Notes under the pieces: model-generated
Databases searched by the model: none
The model's input: only the letters and a program-made list of their open reading frames with translations
Told to the model about the DNA's origin: nothing
DNA from: a virus
Virus record (IMG/VR): IMGVR_UViG_3300015264_000001
Location: 1 to 64,000 of that record
DNA: 64,000 bases
Direction: 5' to 3' (one strand)
Part shown: piece by piece, positions 48,925 to 57,149 of the stretch
Numbering within the stretch: position 1 is the stretch's first letter
Layout: each line of letters begins with the position of its first letter
Made by a program: the position numbers and the translations under genes

Positions 48925-51900
48925 ATGAGAAGATTGACTCTAGTTCTCGCGCTTCTCTGCGCGTCGGCAGCAGCGCTCGCACAAAGCTCCGGCGGCAGCG
49001 GCAACGCGATCGGCGGGGCAGCCACCGTGGCGACGGGCTCCACCGGGGGCTCTGCGCCCATCGTCACGTTCTTCAACCCGTCGAACGCGTTCCCCGTGCA
49101 GGGGGCGACGGTAACCCTCGCCTACACGGTCACGGGGGCCGCGTCCTGTAGCATTAATAATGGCATCCTGACGCTCACGACCCCGTGCCCCGCCAGCCCG
49201 ACCAGCGCCTTCACACCCCCGTTCTCCGCGCCCGGCCCGACGGTCACCACCTACACTTTTTGCGCGCAGAACGCCTTCGGCACGGCCTGCGCCTCGGCGA
49301 ACGTCACCGTCAGCGCCGCCATCCTAAGCGGCGACGACTCGCGCTACTGCTCGGTGCTGGAGTTGGCGGCTTTCCCAGGTGGCGTGACGACGGACGGGCC
49401 CGTGGACCTGTTTAAAATTTGCAACTACACGGCGATCAGCTCCACGCCCTCGCCCGGCGTGGTGCACACGGTTGGGTACTCGGGCGGGGTAGCCACGTGT
49501 GGTACGGCCAACGCTGACTGGGACACGGCCATGAGCACTGCGTCCTGTGGCGACATTATTAAAGTGGCCCAAGGCTGCGCCAAGACTAATTGCTCCACCA
49601 CTAGCGGGTGCATACTGCCCGCGAAGCACTGCGCGAAGTCGCAGACCATTCTGGTGGAATCGGTAGACCCAGCCACGGGCGTGCCCGACGTGGGGTTCCC
49701 AGGCGAGGGGCTGCGGGTCACGCCGTGCGACGCGGGCCTGGCAACGTTCCTTACCGGATACCCGGACTACTCCGCCGACTGCACGGCGCGGGGAGGACCC
49801 AAGAACCGTCTGTTCAAGATACAAAGCACCAGCGCTACCACGCCCGCGCTCGCGGCCTACGACGGCAACGCTGTAATCCCCACCTGCGACGTTACCACGT
49901 TCCCCTGCAACCAAGGCTGGCGGCTGCAAGGGCTAGACCTTACTACGGTCGCGGGCACACGCACGTCGCACAAGCTCTTGGAGTTGGCCGGGGCGGACCA
50001 CATGATCGCCGACCGGGTGTTCATACACTGTCAGGATGACCCATTGTTTCGCGTCGAGTGCCAGGGGGGAGTAAATTTTAACGGTACCCACTTATCGCTC
50101 ATTAATTCCTGGGTTGGCCCCGTCATGTGCGCCAACGCGCCCTCTGGCACCACCTGCATCGACTCGCAGATGGTGGCGGGCGGCGTGGGCCCGTTCCCGC
50201 AGTATGCCCATAAGATTGTTAATAACTTCGGGGCTTCGGCGGGGGAGTGCTGGTTCTGGGGCGGGGGGCAGGAGGCGTACTTCCCGACGGCGGATAACCC
50301 GGACGGCGTGGTTTCGGACACAGAAGTAAGGCGGAACTTTTGCATGCACCCGCTGGCCTGGTTCCTTGCGTCCCAGTCGCCCGCGATCACGCTTACGGCG
50401 GTAAACACGACGGGCGTGTTCACGGGAACGATTATCGGCGGCACCAACAACGCGCTGGTGGGGAAAACGTTTAAGACTTCTGGGTTTACGAACGCCGCAA
50501 ACAACCTCGCCGTGTCCCTGGTGACGGCGTCGACGGCCTCCACAATTTCTTTCGCTGCTACGACGGTTACGGAAAGCGGCGTCGCAGCAGGGAAGGCCAC
50601 GCAGTCCGAGCCGCACTGGGACCCGAAGAACCTGGGCGAAACGAAGTCCACGGTGCGGGGCGTATGGGAGGCGAATGTTAACTACTATTCCTGGCAGGGG
50701 TTCCAGTCGGACCAACCCGGCGCGGGGCTGCTGATTACTCCGAAGAACCAAAGTCAGAAACTTTCGCTCAGCGGCGCTCTTTCTGGCTCCGTATTAACGG
50801 GTTCGACTTCAAGCGGTCTGTTCTACATTAACTGCCTGAAAACGGGCGTGGCATGCTCGTCCAGCGGCGGTAACATGTTCACCTGCGGCTTCGACCCCAA
50901 CGCCATCCCGGACTGGACCGGAACAGGTACTGCGGTCTCCAGCTGCGGCGAGATCGTCGCCTTCCCTTGCACTGCCGGAACGGCTGCGCAGCCGGGCCCG
51001 TTTACGCTTACCTCGGTCAACACGACGGGCGTCTACCAGGGCACCATTACCGGGGGCGCGGCGAACGCGCTAGTCGGTTGGGCCGTGGAAATTAAGGGCT
51101 TCGTGAACGACGCCAACGGCTCCAGCAGCCCGAAGCGCGGCGTGATCACAGCCTCTACTTCCACTTCCTTCACCATTAGCGCTACGACCGTCTCCGAAAC
51201 CCACGCCGCCACCGCCGCCGCCATCAGCAACCCGCAGTGTCCCGGGTCTTACGTAAAGCACTGCGCTTCGGCGGGAGACCAGACGCGCTGCGCCGTCATT
51301 GTCGGCGGGCTGGGCGGCACCTACTACCATATACAGCAGGTGATCAATTCGGATCAAGTGCAAGTGGTGGAAAACTCCACCAGTGTCGTGGGTGTGGTGC
51401 CGCTGGCTTATAAGCGAGCCTTAAGCCCCTTCGCCGTCGTGCGGGACGTGGTGGTAAGGTACGGCATCATCGCTCATACAGCGAATGGCATGCAAATTTC
51501 CAGCGCTGGCGACGACGGCGGATCGGAGGCTTTGGGCGTACACGAAATCTACGTCCACGACATGCTGGGCTACGACATTAATTCCTCCGTTTTCGATAAC
51601 AACAACTCCTGCTGCAACAACGGCTATTGGTTCCAAACCTTGAGCGGCACGGCGGTGCCCTCCACCGCGCCCTCGGACCTTAACGTATCGCACAATTCGG
51701 TGCAGATTATAGGATTTACGTCCAGCCACCAGTCTGGGCTCGCTGGCATCTTCGACAATGTATGTAGGAATCCCACGAGTGGGACGTTGTGCGCCAACGG
51801 CGTGGTGCCAATGTTCACGTCAGGATTAACCCTTAACAATAATCTCGCCGCCGCCGCCCTACACGTCACCAACGGCTCGGGGAACTTCGCCGTGAACACG

Positions 51901-52665
51901 CTGGCGTTCGGCCTGGGCTTCTACGGCTGCGCGGGGCACGACGCCGTAACGGGCTGCAACTACTCGGTGCATCGTAACGTTACGCTACAGGGCATTTGGT
52001 CGGGGCAGACGACCCAACTTCCTAACGTCAATCTTTTGGGCTCGAACACGGTCGAGGCCTGTAGCTGCACGACCGCCGCCCAGGACCCGGTTAACGGGCA
52101 CTGCACGGGCACGCCGGGCACGCCCGCCACGTGGGCCTGGAGCGCTCCGGTCGGCACGGGCTCGCTCGACGCCTGCGACCGCGCGGCGGGCTACAACAGC
52201 GTCTTTAACAATTACGACCCCAACGGCGGGCCCACGAACGATATGCAGCTACCGTCCAACAGCCCCTACAAGGGGATTGGGTTCGGCGACGGCCTGGACT
52301 TGGGCGCGAACGTGTCCACGGTGCTCTCTGACACTGCCGGAGTGGCTTACCCCTTCGTATACCCTACACTAATTATTGACGGGTTCTTCGGGAACGTCAC
52401 TTGCACGAACGGTGCGAACTGCGTCCTTCCCGCCGCAACGAACGGGGCCTTTTACACGATTACGCTCCACGCCACGGCAGGAGCTTCCCCGTACAAGCGT
52501 TGGACCGTGGTGACGGGTTCGCTGCCGACGGGGCTAACCTTAAACGCCGGGACAGGCGCGATCTCCGGTGTACCGACGGTGCCGGGTACTTCGACGTTCT
52601 CGGCAGGCGTCGAAGACGCAGCGCACCAGACGGACACCCAGCCCTACGCTCTTACAGTCAACTAA
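48925..52665 (+). CDS. giant secreted beta-helix protein, possible polysaccharide-degrading enzyme
   Basis: 1246 aa. MRRLTLVLALLCASAAALAQ is a signal peptide. Residues 45-130 form an Ig-like domain with cysteine pairs. Residues 230-480 and 570-1000 are a pectate-lyase-type beta-helix (WRLQGLDLTTVAGTRTSHKL, HMIADRVFIHC, GVWEANVNYYSWQGFQSDQ, VVVRYGIIAHTANGMQISSA). Two homologous modules interrupt it at about 490-560 and 694-760 (LTAVNTTGVFTGTI / LTSVNTTGVYQGTI). Residues 1168-1246 are a He_PIG-type Ig domain (GSLPTGLTLNAGTGAISGVP). It resembles extracellular glycan-binding or depolymerase proteins; catalytic residues could not be fixed. Confidence 0.7.
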   Translation: MRRLTLVLALLCASAAALAQSSGGSGNAIGGAATVATGSTGGSAPIVTFFNPSNAFPVQGATVTLAYTVTGAASCSINNGILTLTTPCPASPTSAFTPPFSAPGPTVTTYTFCAQNAFGTACASANVTVSAAILSGDDSRYCSVLELAAFPGGVTTDGPVDLFKICNYTAISSTPSPGVVHTVGYSGGVATCGTANADWDTAMSTASCGDIIKVAQGCAKTNCSTTSGCILPAKHCAKSQTILVESVDPATGVPDVGFPGEGLRVTPCDAGLATFLTGYPDYSADCTARGGPKNRLFKIQSTSATTPALAAYDGNAVIPTCDVTTFPCNQGWRLQGLDLTTVAGTRTSHKLLELAGADHMIADRVFIHCQDDPLFRVECQGGVNFNGTHLSLINSWVGPVMCANAPSGTTCIDSQMVAGGVGPFPQYAHKIVNNFGASAGECWFWGGGQEAYFPTADNPDGVVSDTEVRRNFCMHPLAWFLASQSPAITLTAVNTTGVFTGTIIGGTNNALVGKTFKTSGFTNAANNLAVSLVTASTASTISFAATTVTESGVAAGKATQSEPHWDPKNLGETKSTVRGVWEANVNYYSWQGFQSDQPGAGLLITPKNQSQKLSLSGALSGSVLTGSTSSGLFYINCLKTGVACSSSGGNMFTCGFDPNAIPDWTGTGTAVSSCGEIVAFPCTAGTAAQPGPFTLTSVNTTGVYQGTITGGAANALVGWAVEIKGFVNDANGSSSPKRGVITASTSTSFTISATTVSETHAATAAAISNPQCPGSYVKHCASAGDQTRCAVIVGGLGGTYYHIQQVINSDQVQVVENSTSVVGVVPLAYKRALSPFAVVRDVVVRYGIIAHTANGMQISSAGDDGGSEALGVHEIYVHDMLGYDINSSVFDNNNSCCNNGYWFQTLSGTAVPSTAPSDLNVSHNSVQIIGFTSSHQSGLAGIFDNVCRNPTSGTLCANGVVPMFTSGLTLNNNLAAAALHVTNGSGNFAVNTLAFGLGFYGCAGHDAVTGCNYSVHRNVTLQGIWSGQTTQLPNVNLLGSNTVEACSCTTAAQDPVNGHCTGTPGTPATWAWSAPVGTGSLDACDRAAGYNSVFNNYDPNGGPTNDMQLPSNSPYKGIGFGDGLDLGANVSTVLSDTAGVAYPFVYPTLIIDGFFGNVTCTNGANCVLPAATNGAFYTITLHATAGASPYKRWTVVTGSLPTGLTLNAGTGAISGVPTVPGTSTFSAGVEDAAHQTDTQPYALTVN

Positions 52666-52736
52666 ATTTTATGTATTTCTGGGCCAATGCTACTTGGAAG
52701 TGGATTTTAAAACTCCTGCTGGGGGGGTTGACCGCT

Positions 52737-53000
52737 ATGAATATTAGAATACAGACTGGAAGAACACCGGAAGAACGCCTAGCGGCGGTGGCGGTGGAAG
52801 TAGTGAAGCGAATGCAGAAAAATCATGGTCGGTTGCCCGACTATGCTGATTTTGCCAAGGAATTCAAAAGCTATCTGTTGGAATTGGACGTAAAGGCACG
52901 CCTGGAGGAAAACGCCGTGGCTCTGCGATTAGAACTTACGAAGCGAAGGGTGGATTTGGAAAACATATTGCAATCCATATCGTTCTCAGATGAATTTTGA
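52737..53000 (+). CDS. small helical protein at the start of the lysis cassette
   Basis: 87 aa from ATG 52737 (GGGGGG upstream); an ATG at 52671 in the same frame would add a hydrophobic 22-residue N-terminus (MYFWANATWKWILKLLLGGL), turning it into a membrane-anchored protein. I cannot decide between them. Body: long charged helix (RLAAVAVEVVKRMQKNHGR, VALRLELTKRRVDLENILQS). Overlaps the next gene by 11 nt. Confidence 0.55.
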   Translation: MNIRIQTGRTPEERLAAVAVEVVKRMQKNHGRLPDYADFAKEFKSYLLELDVKARLEENAVALRLELTKRRVDLENILQSISFSDEF

Positions 53001-53229
53001 GTCGTCTCTGCTTCCGGCGATCACAGCCCTGATTTTCGGGGCAGGGGGTACTTACTTTTGGATTAAGCAGTCCCGGAAGGACGTGGACGGTCTGGGCGGA
53101 AAGTTCGGGCGGGAGGCGAAGCAGTCGGCCTGCCGCCACCACAATATCACTATGGCGATCCTTTGCGTGGCGAAGGATGACGAGATGCGGTTTAAGCTGG
53201 CGGAAATTCTAAAGGAGCCTGTGGACTAA
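52990..53229 (+). CDS. 79-aa membrane-anchored protein, possible i-spanin-like
   Basis: ATG at 52990. N-terminal hydrophobic segment (LLPAITALIFGAGGTYFWI) followed by a basic loop and a helix to the C-terminus (DDEMRFKLAEILKEPVD). The one-helix-plus-cytoplasmic/periplasmic-tail shape just before the holin-like and endopeptidase genes fits a spanin or antiholin subunit; not provable by sequence. Confidence 0.5.
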   Translation: MNFESSLLPAITALIFGAGGTYFWIKQSRKDVDGLGGKFGREAKQSACRHHNITMAILCVAKDDEMRFKLAEILKEPVD

Positions 53230-53241
53230 AGGAGAGTAGCG

Positions 53242-53727
53242 ATGATTAAATCACAGATAGGACTATACGTTTTCTTCTACATCGGAGCAGCTTTCCACGT
53301 GCTGCTGCGGGCGGGGTTCGCCATTCGCAATCCGGTCAACCCCATCACCAACCGACGGGCATTTCTAAAACAGTATTGGGATACCATCCTGATCCGGGCG
53401 GCCATAGCCACGGGCCTTTTCGCGTTCTGGCTGGGACACTCCACGGCCATCAACAGCATCCTGGCGTATTTCAACAACCCGTTGAAATTCGACTTCGACG
53501 TGCCGGTGACATTCGCCACGTCGTGGGGCTTCGGGTTCCTCATCGACCAGCCGCTGGACTCGCTGCAATCCGTGATTGCCACGAAGCCCTCGCTGGCATG
53601 GTTGAACACGATCATTCGCGGACAAATTCCGCAATACGCCGCTGCCATCGTTGTCGCGGAGCCAGTGGTCGCGGCGGTAGTTGTAACACCTGCCGTCACG
53701 GACAAGGATAAGGAGGCGAAGCCATAA
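53242..53727 (+). CDS. multi-span membrane protein, holin candidate
   Basis: 161 aa, ATG at 53242 with AAAGGAGAGTAGCG. Hydrophobic segments at about 6-26 (QIGLYVFFYIGAAFHVLLRA), 50-72 (ILIRAAIATGLFAFWLGHS) and 90-110, then an Ala/Val-rich stretch (133-150) and a charged tail KDKEAKP. Its stop overlaps the M15 endopeptidase start. Position and topology suggest the holin that releases the endolysin. Holins are diverse, so this stays a candidate. Confidence 0.55.
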   Translation: MIKSQIGLYVFFYIGAAFHVLLRAGFAIRNPVNPITNRRAFLKQYWDTILIRAAIATGLFAFWLGHSTAINSILAYFNNPLKFDFDVPVTFATSWGFGFLIDQPLDSLQSVIATKPSLAWLNTIIRGQIPQYAAAIVVAEPVVAAVVVTPAVTDKDKEAKP

Positions 53728-54284
53728 TGGACCCAATTTCCCTGCAACGCCTTAGTGAAGCCGCGCCCGAGTTCCGACGGCGAGCAGTGCGAATGACCGA
53801 TGCGCTGGCCCAAGAAGGTATCCCGATCCGCTGGACGGAAGTGCTTCGTTCTTATACCCGGCAGGCGCAGCTTTACGCGCAAGGCCGCACAGCGCCCGGT
53901 AGACGGGTTACCAATGCACCGCCCGGCGAGTCCGTGCACGAGTACGGGGGTGCGGGCGACTGCGCACCGCTGACCCTTCCGCATGGACAACCAGATTGGA
54001 ACGAGACCCACGATGCTTGGAAGCGCATTGTGGCCGTCGGCGAGAGCTGCGGGCTGCGGGCAGGTGCGCGGTTTAAGCACAACCCCGACGCGCCGCACTT
54101 CGAGTTGCCGGAAATGCCGGCGAAGCCGACCGACGCGATGCGAACACTGCTCGCGACGCATGGACTTGTGGCAGTGTGGGCGGCGGCTAGGGTTATCGAA
54201 CCTATTGCCGCGTTCGCAATGGAAACAAAGACGGAAGAAGTGGCAAAAGCGCCAACAAAATCTACCAAGGAGAAACAATCATGA
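53727..54284 (+). CDS. endolysin, M15-family L-Ala-D-Glu-type endopeptidase
   Basis: 185 aa. The zinc peptidase motifs are visible: R41 in EVLRSYTRQAQLYAQG, H71 and D78 in SVHEYGGAGDCAP, and H124 in PDAPHFELPE, the order of M15 (VanY/T5-type) enzymes that cut peptidoglycan stem peptides. The last 45 residues contain a hydrophobic helix (RTLLATHGLVAVWAAARV, IEPIAAF) then Lys/Thr-rich tail, absent from minimal M15 enzymes; it could target membranes. Neighbours: holin candidate before, lipoprotein after. Confidence 0.8.
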   Translation: MDPISLQRLSEAAPEFRRRAVRMTDALAQEGIPIRWTEVLRSYTRQAQLYAQGRTAPGRRVTNAPPGESVHEYGGAGDCAPLTLPHGQPDWNETHDAWKRIVAVGESCGLRAGARFKHNPDAPHFELPEMPAKPTDAMRTLLATHGLVAVWAAARVIEPIAAFAMETKTEEVAKAPTKSTKEKQS

Positions 54285-55096
54285 AGACTGACTTGAAAAC
54301 CTTCGTCCTGCGCCTGCTGGCGCTGAACGTCATTGTGCTTTGCATCCTGCTAACCACGGGGTGCAACGCGAGCTGGACCGCCCAAGCCATCAGCATCGTC
54401 GCGATGCTCGAACCCGCCATCCTTTCCGCGCTCGGCATCGTCACCGCCTTCGGCGTCGGCGTGACCCCGGCGACGCTTACGGCGGTGCAGAAATGGGGCG
54501 CAGAGGCACAAACTGATTTGCGCGAGGTCGCGAACCTGATCAACTCTTACAACTCTGCGGACGCCACGGAGCAGCCGGGAATCCTAGGGCGCATCCAGAA
54601 CATCCTAGAGACGATCACCGACAACCTCAATACGATCCTACCCGACCTGCACATCGCCGACCCGGTGACACAGGGGCGCATTTTCGCTGTCATCGGAGCT
54701 ATCGACTCAGAGATCATCGCCTTAGAGAAGCTTGTACCGATCCTGCAAGGTAAGACGACGACGCACGCGCAGCTCCGCGTCGCCGTGCATGCCGTAAAGA
54801 GCGCCGACGAGTTCGAGAAAGAGTTTAACGTTATCGCCGGAAGTTTCGGCGATCAGTACCGTATCAACCGGGCGAAGACTCTGCCCAAGCCGGGCCACGA
54901 CCCCCGGGGCGATTGGCACGACGAGTTTCACCCTAAGGCTACCGCTAAGCCCGTTGAACAGGGTTTAGCGGGTGAGTCTGCCTTTGCCGATGCACACAGT
55001 CATGCTGCGTTCGCCGCACACGAACCTGCTGCAACCGGGCAAGCTCCAAAGCGTCCACCGAAACCCGTCGGCCCAGTAGTCCCCGGGCCGCGTTAA
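54281..55096 (+). CDS. lipoprotein of the lysis cassette
   Basis: 271 aa, overlapping the endolysin stop as ATGA. N-terminal LNVIVLCILLTTGCNASW has a good lipobox (TTGC), so the mature protein is lipid-anchored. Residues 80-190 are long helices (DLREVANLINSYNSADATEQ, ITDNLNTILPDLHIADPVT) that may coil; the C-terminus is Pro/Ala/His-rich and unstructured. It could be an o-spanin-type lysis protein but is much longer than usual, or a general periplasmic factor. Confidence 0.6.
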   Translation: MKTDLKTFVLRLLALNVIVLCILLTTGCNASWTAQAISIVAMLEPAILSALGIVTAFGVGVTPATLTAVQKWGAEAQTDLREVANLINSYNSADATEQPGILGRIQNILETITDNLNTILPDLHIADPVTQGRIFAVIGAIDSEIIALEKLVPILQGKTTTHAQLRVAVHAVKSADEFEKEFNVIAGSFGDQYRINRAKTLPKPGHDPRGDWHDEFHPKATAKPVEQGLAGESAFADAHSHAAFAAHEPAATGQAPKRPPKPVGPVVPGPR

Positions 55097-55116
55097 ACCA
55101 CAGTACGGGCCGCTAT

Positions 55117-55142
55117 GGGGTTTTCCTTAGTTGGAAAACCCC
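55117..55142 (+). terminator. hairpin terminator after the lysis cassette
   Basis: GGGGTTTTCC, loop TTAGTT, GGAAAACCCC: a perfect 10-bp stem with 6-nt loop, 20 nt after the lipoprotein stop, followed by TCTTATA. The U-run is poor, but position and stem strength suggest it ends the long virion/lysis transcript. Confidence 0.65.
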
Positions 55143-55178
55143 TCTTATACCCCCCCTCGAGTAGCGCTAGTCTACGCT

Positions 55179-55192
55179 TGGACAGCTGTCCA
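55179..55192 (+). promoter_or_regulatory. 14-bp perfect palindrome upstream of the protease gene
   Basis: TGGACAGCTGTCCA lies 62 bp before the papain-like protease ATG and after the terminator, exactly where an operator for an independent promoter would be expected. It is unique in what I read of the window. Confidence 0.4.
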
Positions 55193-55254
55193 GTCGCTGG
55201 CCTACCCCTACCTGTAACGCCTAGCTAGCCTTCTAAACCTGAAAGGACCCCTCT

Positions 55255-56073
55255 ATGCCTCCCGTTTTACCCGTTAGTCCTGCTGGACGTCGTTATGGCC
55301 GCTCCGCACCGCCACCCTTACCCTTGCACCGTATGCTCCGCCGCGTGGTGCCCAACCTCCCGCCCGCCGTTGATCTTCGCCCGAACGCCGGGCCCGTGAA
55401 GAACCAGGGCGACGAGGGCAGCTGCACCGCCCACGCCGGGACCAGCGCCGTGGAATGGATCTTTCGCCGCTACCTGCACACCGAGCCCGTCTTGTCCCCG
55501 CAGTACGTCTACGCGCAGGAGTTGATCAGGCAGGGTAGTTTCCCTGAAGGCTATGCGGCGGACGACGCCGGATCGGACGGGACTACACTTTGCGAGACGC
55601 TGATCTTCAAGGGCAGTTGTCCGGAAGCGAGCTACCCGTACGTTGCGGGTCGGATCGCGCGGCCCACTTCGACGCAAGAAGCGGCGGCGAAACACTACGG
55701 TATGGGCGCGTACCACGGCGTCGCCGGAAGTGCCGTGGCACAGAGTGTGCTGGGTGATTCGACGCCTTGGCCCGTGGAGGTTGGCTTTACCGTGTACGCT
55801 TCCTTCGAGTCCGATGCCGTGGCCAATTCGGGCGTCGTTCCGCTACCGCAGCGGGGCGAGCGGGTGCTGGGCGGGCATGAGGTACTCTGCCTGGGGTACG
55901 ATGTTGGTCGGATGCCAACTATTCGACCGCAGAACTGCCCGGCTGCCTTTCTGATCCAGAACTCCTGGGGCAACGGATGGGGCCTCGGGGGGTTCTGCTG
56001 GATGCCCGTGGCGTACTTCGACGCGCCGGATACGGACCTTAAGATTGTGCACTCGGGGCACCCCTGGATTTAA
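55255..56073 (+). CDS. papain-like C1A cysteine protease
   Basis: 272 aa, ATG at 55255 with GAAAGGACCCCTCT. All catalytic residues are in place: Q51 and C57 in VKNQGDEGSCTAHAG, H208 in GGHEVLCLGYD, N236 in QNSWGNGWGLGGFCW. There is a 40-residue Pro-rich N-terminus and no signal peptide, so the enzyme acts in the cytoplasm or in the virion. Its own terminator and palindrome separate it from the lysis cassette. Such proteases in phages are uncommon; substrates could be host proteins or virion precursors. Confidence 0.85.
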   Translation: MPPVLPVSPAGRRYGRSAPPPLPLHRMLRRVVPNLPPAVDLRPNAGPVKNQGDEGSCTAHAGTSAVEWIFRRYLHTEPVLSPQYVYAQELIRQGSFPEGYAADDAGSDGTTLCETLIFKGSCPEASYPYVAGRIARPTSTQEAAAKHYGMGAYHGVAGSAVAQSVLGDSTPWPVEVGFTVYASFESDAVANSGVVPLPQRGERVLGGHEVLCLGYDVGRMPTIRPQNCPAAFLIQNSWGNGWGLGGFCWMPVAYFDAPDTDLKIVHSGHPWI

Positions 56074-56372
56074 CCGCCAGTCCATACATCGACAAGTAGG
56101 CTCTTCGCTGAGTCCCACGCTGCCGCCAGGACCTCACCGATATTGGTGAGGTCTTTTCGCGTGCAGCCGTGCAAGGCGTCGGCGTTGTTTTCTTCTTGCG
56201 CGTCGAAATGCCAGTCCGAGCAGCCGTCGCACTTTACCGTGCCGTGCGCAAACACAGCAGCTTGCACTATGTTCTCCGTAACATTTACACCATTACCGTA
56301 GCGATCCAAATAGACGGGTGCACTTTCTGGCGGCAATGTACTGCCCCAAATGCGGTAAATTCGGAAGTCCAC
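56070..56372 (-). CDS. hypothetical protein with a CDGC motif; N-terminus uncertain
   Basis: 100 aa from GTG 56372, ending 4 nt inside the convergent protease gene. It contains HGTVKCDGCSDWHFDAQEEN near residues 43-62 and GCTRKDL later. The open frame continues upstream through protein-like codons (NYIQHTVEKIEFAFIIARRE) to 56468 without ATG, GTG or TTG; GGAGG stands 6 nt before an ACG at 56456. The true start may be non-standard or coupled to the upstream gene. Confidence 0.55.
   Translation of the reverse strand: MDFRIYRIWGSTLPPESAPVYLDRYGNGVNVTENIVQAAVFAHGTVKCDGCSDWHFDAQEENNADALHGCTRKDLTNIGEVLAAAWDSAKSLLVDVWTGG
56130..56157 (+). terminator. rho-independent terminator of the protease gene
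   Basis: GACCTCACC, loop GATATT, GGTGAGGTC followed by TTTT: perfect 9-bp stem. It lies 57 nt past the protease stop and inside the coding region of the convergent minus-strand gene. Confidence 0.75.
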
Positions 56373-56442
56373 CGAAAGCTCGCGCCTCGCTATAATAAAC
56401 GCAAATTCGATCTTCTCTACTGTATGCTGTATGTAATTGGGA

Positions 56443-56601
56443 TTATCGCTTCTCGTATCGAACCTCCGTCAGCAACACCTGCTCCTGGCAGCCAACACAA
56501 AAAGCTCGGATTGGCTCTTCCAGTGTAACCCGTGGCATCAGCGCGAGATTGCCCAAGCCACAGGCGGCGCAGACGGGGAAGTAGTTAAATTTGTCGGTCA
56601 T
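56443..56601 (-). CDS. 52-aa zinc-ribbon microprotein
   Basis: ATG at 56601 with AAAGGAAATTAAA. The pattern VCAACGLGN...AFCVGCQEQV gives two CxxC knuckles 24 residues apart, a minimal zinc ribbon. No partner known. The 170 nt upstream (56602-56771) hold no gene; only small hairpins are visible. Confidence 0.6.
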   Translation of the reverse strand: MTDKFNYFPVCAACGLGNLALMPRVTLEEPIRAFCVGCQEQVLLTEVRYEKR

Positions 56602-56771
56602 TTTAATTTCCTTTGCGTTCCGTTCCGCTCGCTGAGTGGTTGTGCTGGTCTAAGGGTGCACCGTAACCCTTCACGGTGATCAGCCGCTACTCTTGGGAAC
56701 TTGCCGTTCCTCCAGCTACCCTTTGCGCGGGTGCGCGCGAGCGGGACGCAACGCAAAGCGTCGCGCAAATT

Positions 56772-57149
56772 CTACTTCTTTACTGGCTCTGACGGCGGCT
56801 GCTTCACACTGGCAATCTTTGTTGTTGGGTCATAAACAATAGTCGCGCCCTTGGGTAATTTGGCGTCGGCAGCCTCTTTCGCGAGCAGAGCGTTATAGTC
56901 GTCCACGGTTTTTTGGAATGCCTTGGTTGCAGTTTGGCAGTCGGGGGAGGCAGCGATGACCGCCGCTTGTACGCGCTGCACTTCCGCCGAAGCCAGCATG
57001 GCGTCTTTATAGGCGTTCTGGATGCGTAGCTGCACGACCTCGGGCAATGTTAGTGTTGTTATGGCAGTCTCGGCGAATACGAAGCCTACTACAGCTAAGC
57101 ACAGTAAAGCTTCTAACATGTAAGACCCGATTCGGTCTACTATTTTCAT
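56772..57149 (-). CDS. exported or membrane-anchored hypothetical protein
   Basis: 125 aa; ATG at 57149 with CGGAGAATTAAA, overlapping the previous stop as ATGA. Residues 10-26 (YMLEALLCLAVVGFVFA) are a signal peptide or anchor with an FA|ET cleavage site. The mature part is a long helix (LRIQNAYKDAMLASAEVQRV, AFQKTVDDYNALLAKEA). Coiled-coil-like periplasmic protein, unknown role. Confidence 0.6.
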   Translation of the reverse strand: MKIVDRIGSYMLEALLCLAVVGFVFAETAITTLTLPEVVQLRIQNAYKDAMLASAEVQRVQAAVIAASPDCQTATKAFQKTVDDYNALLAKEAADAKLPKGATIVYDPTTKIASVKQPPSEPVKK

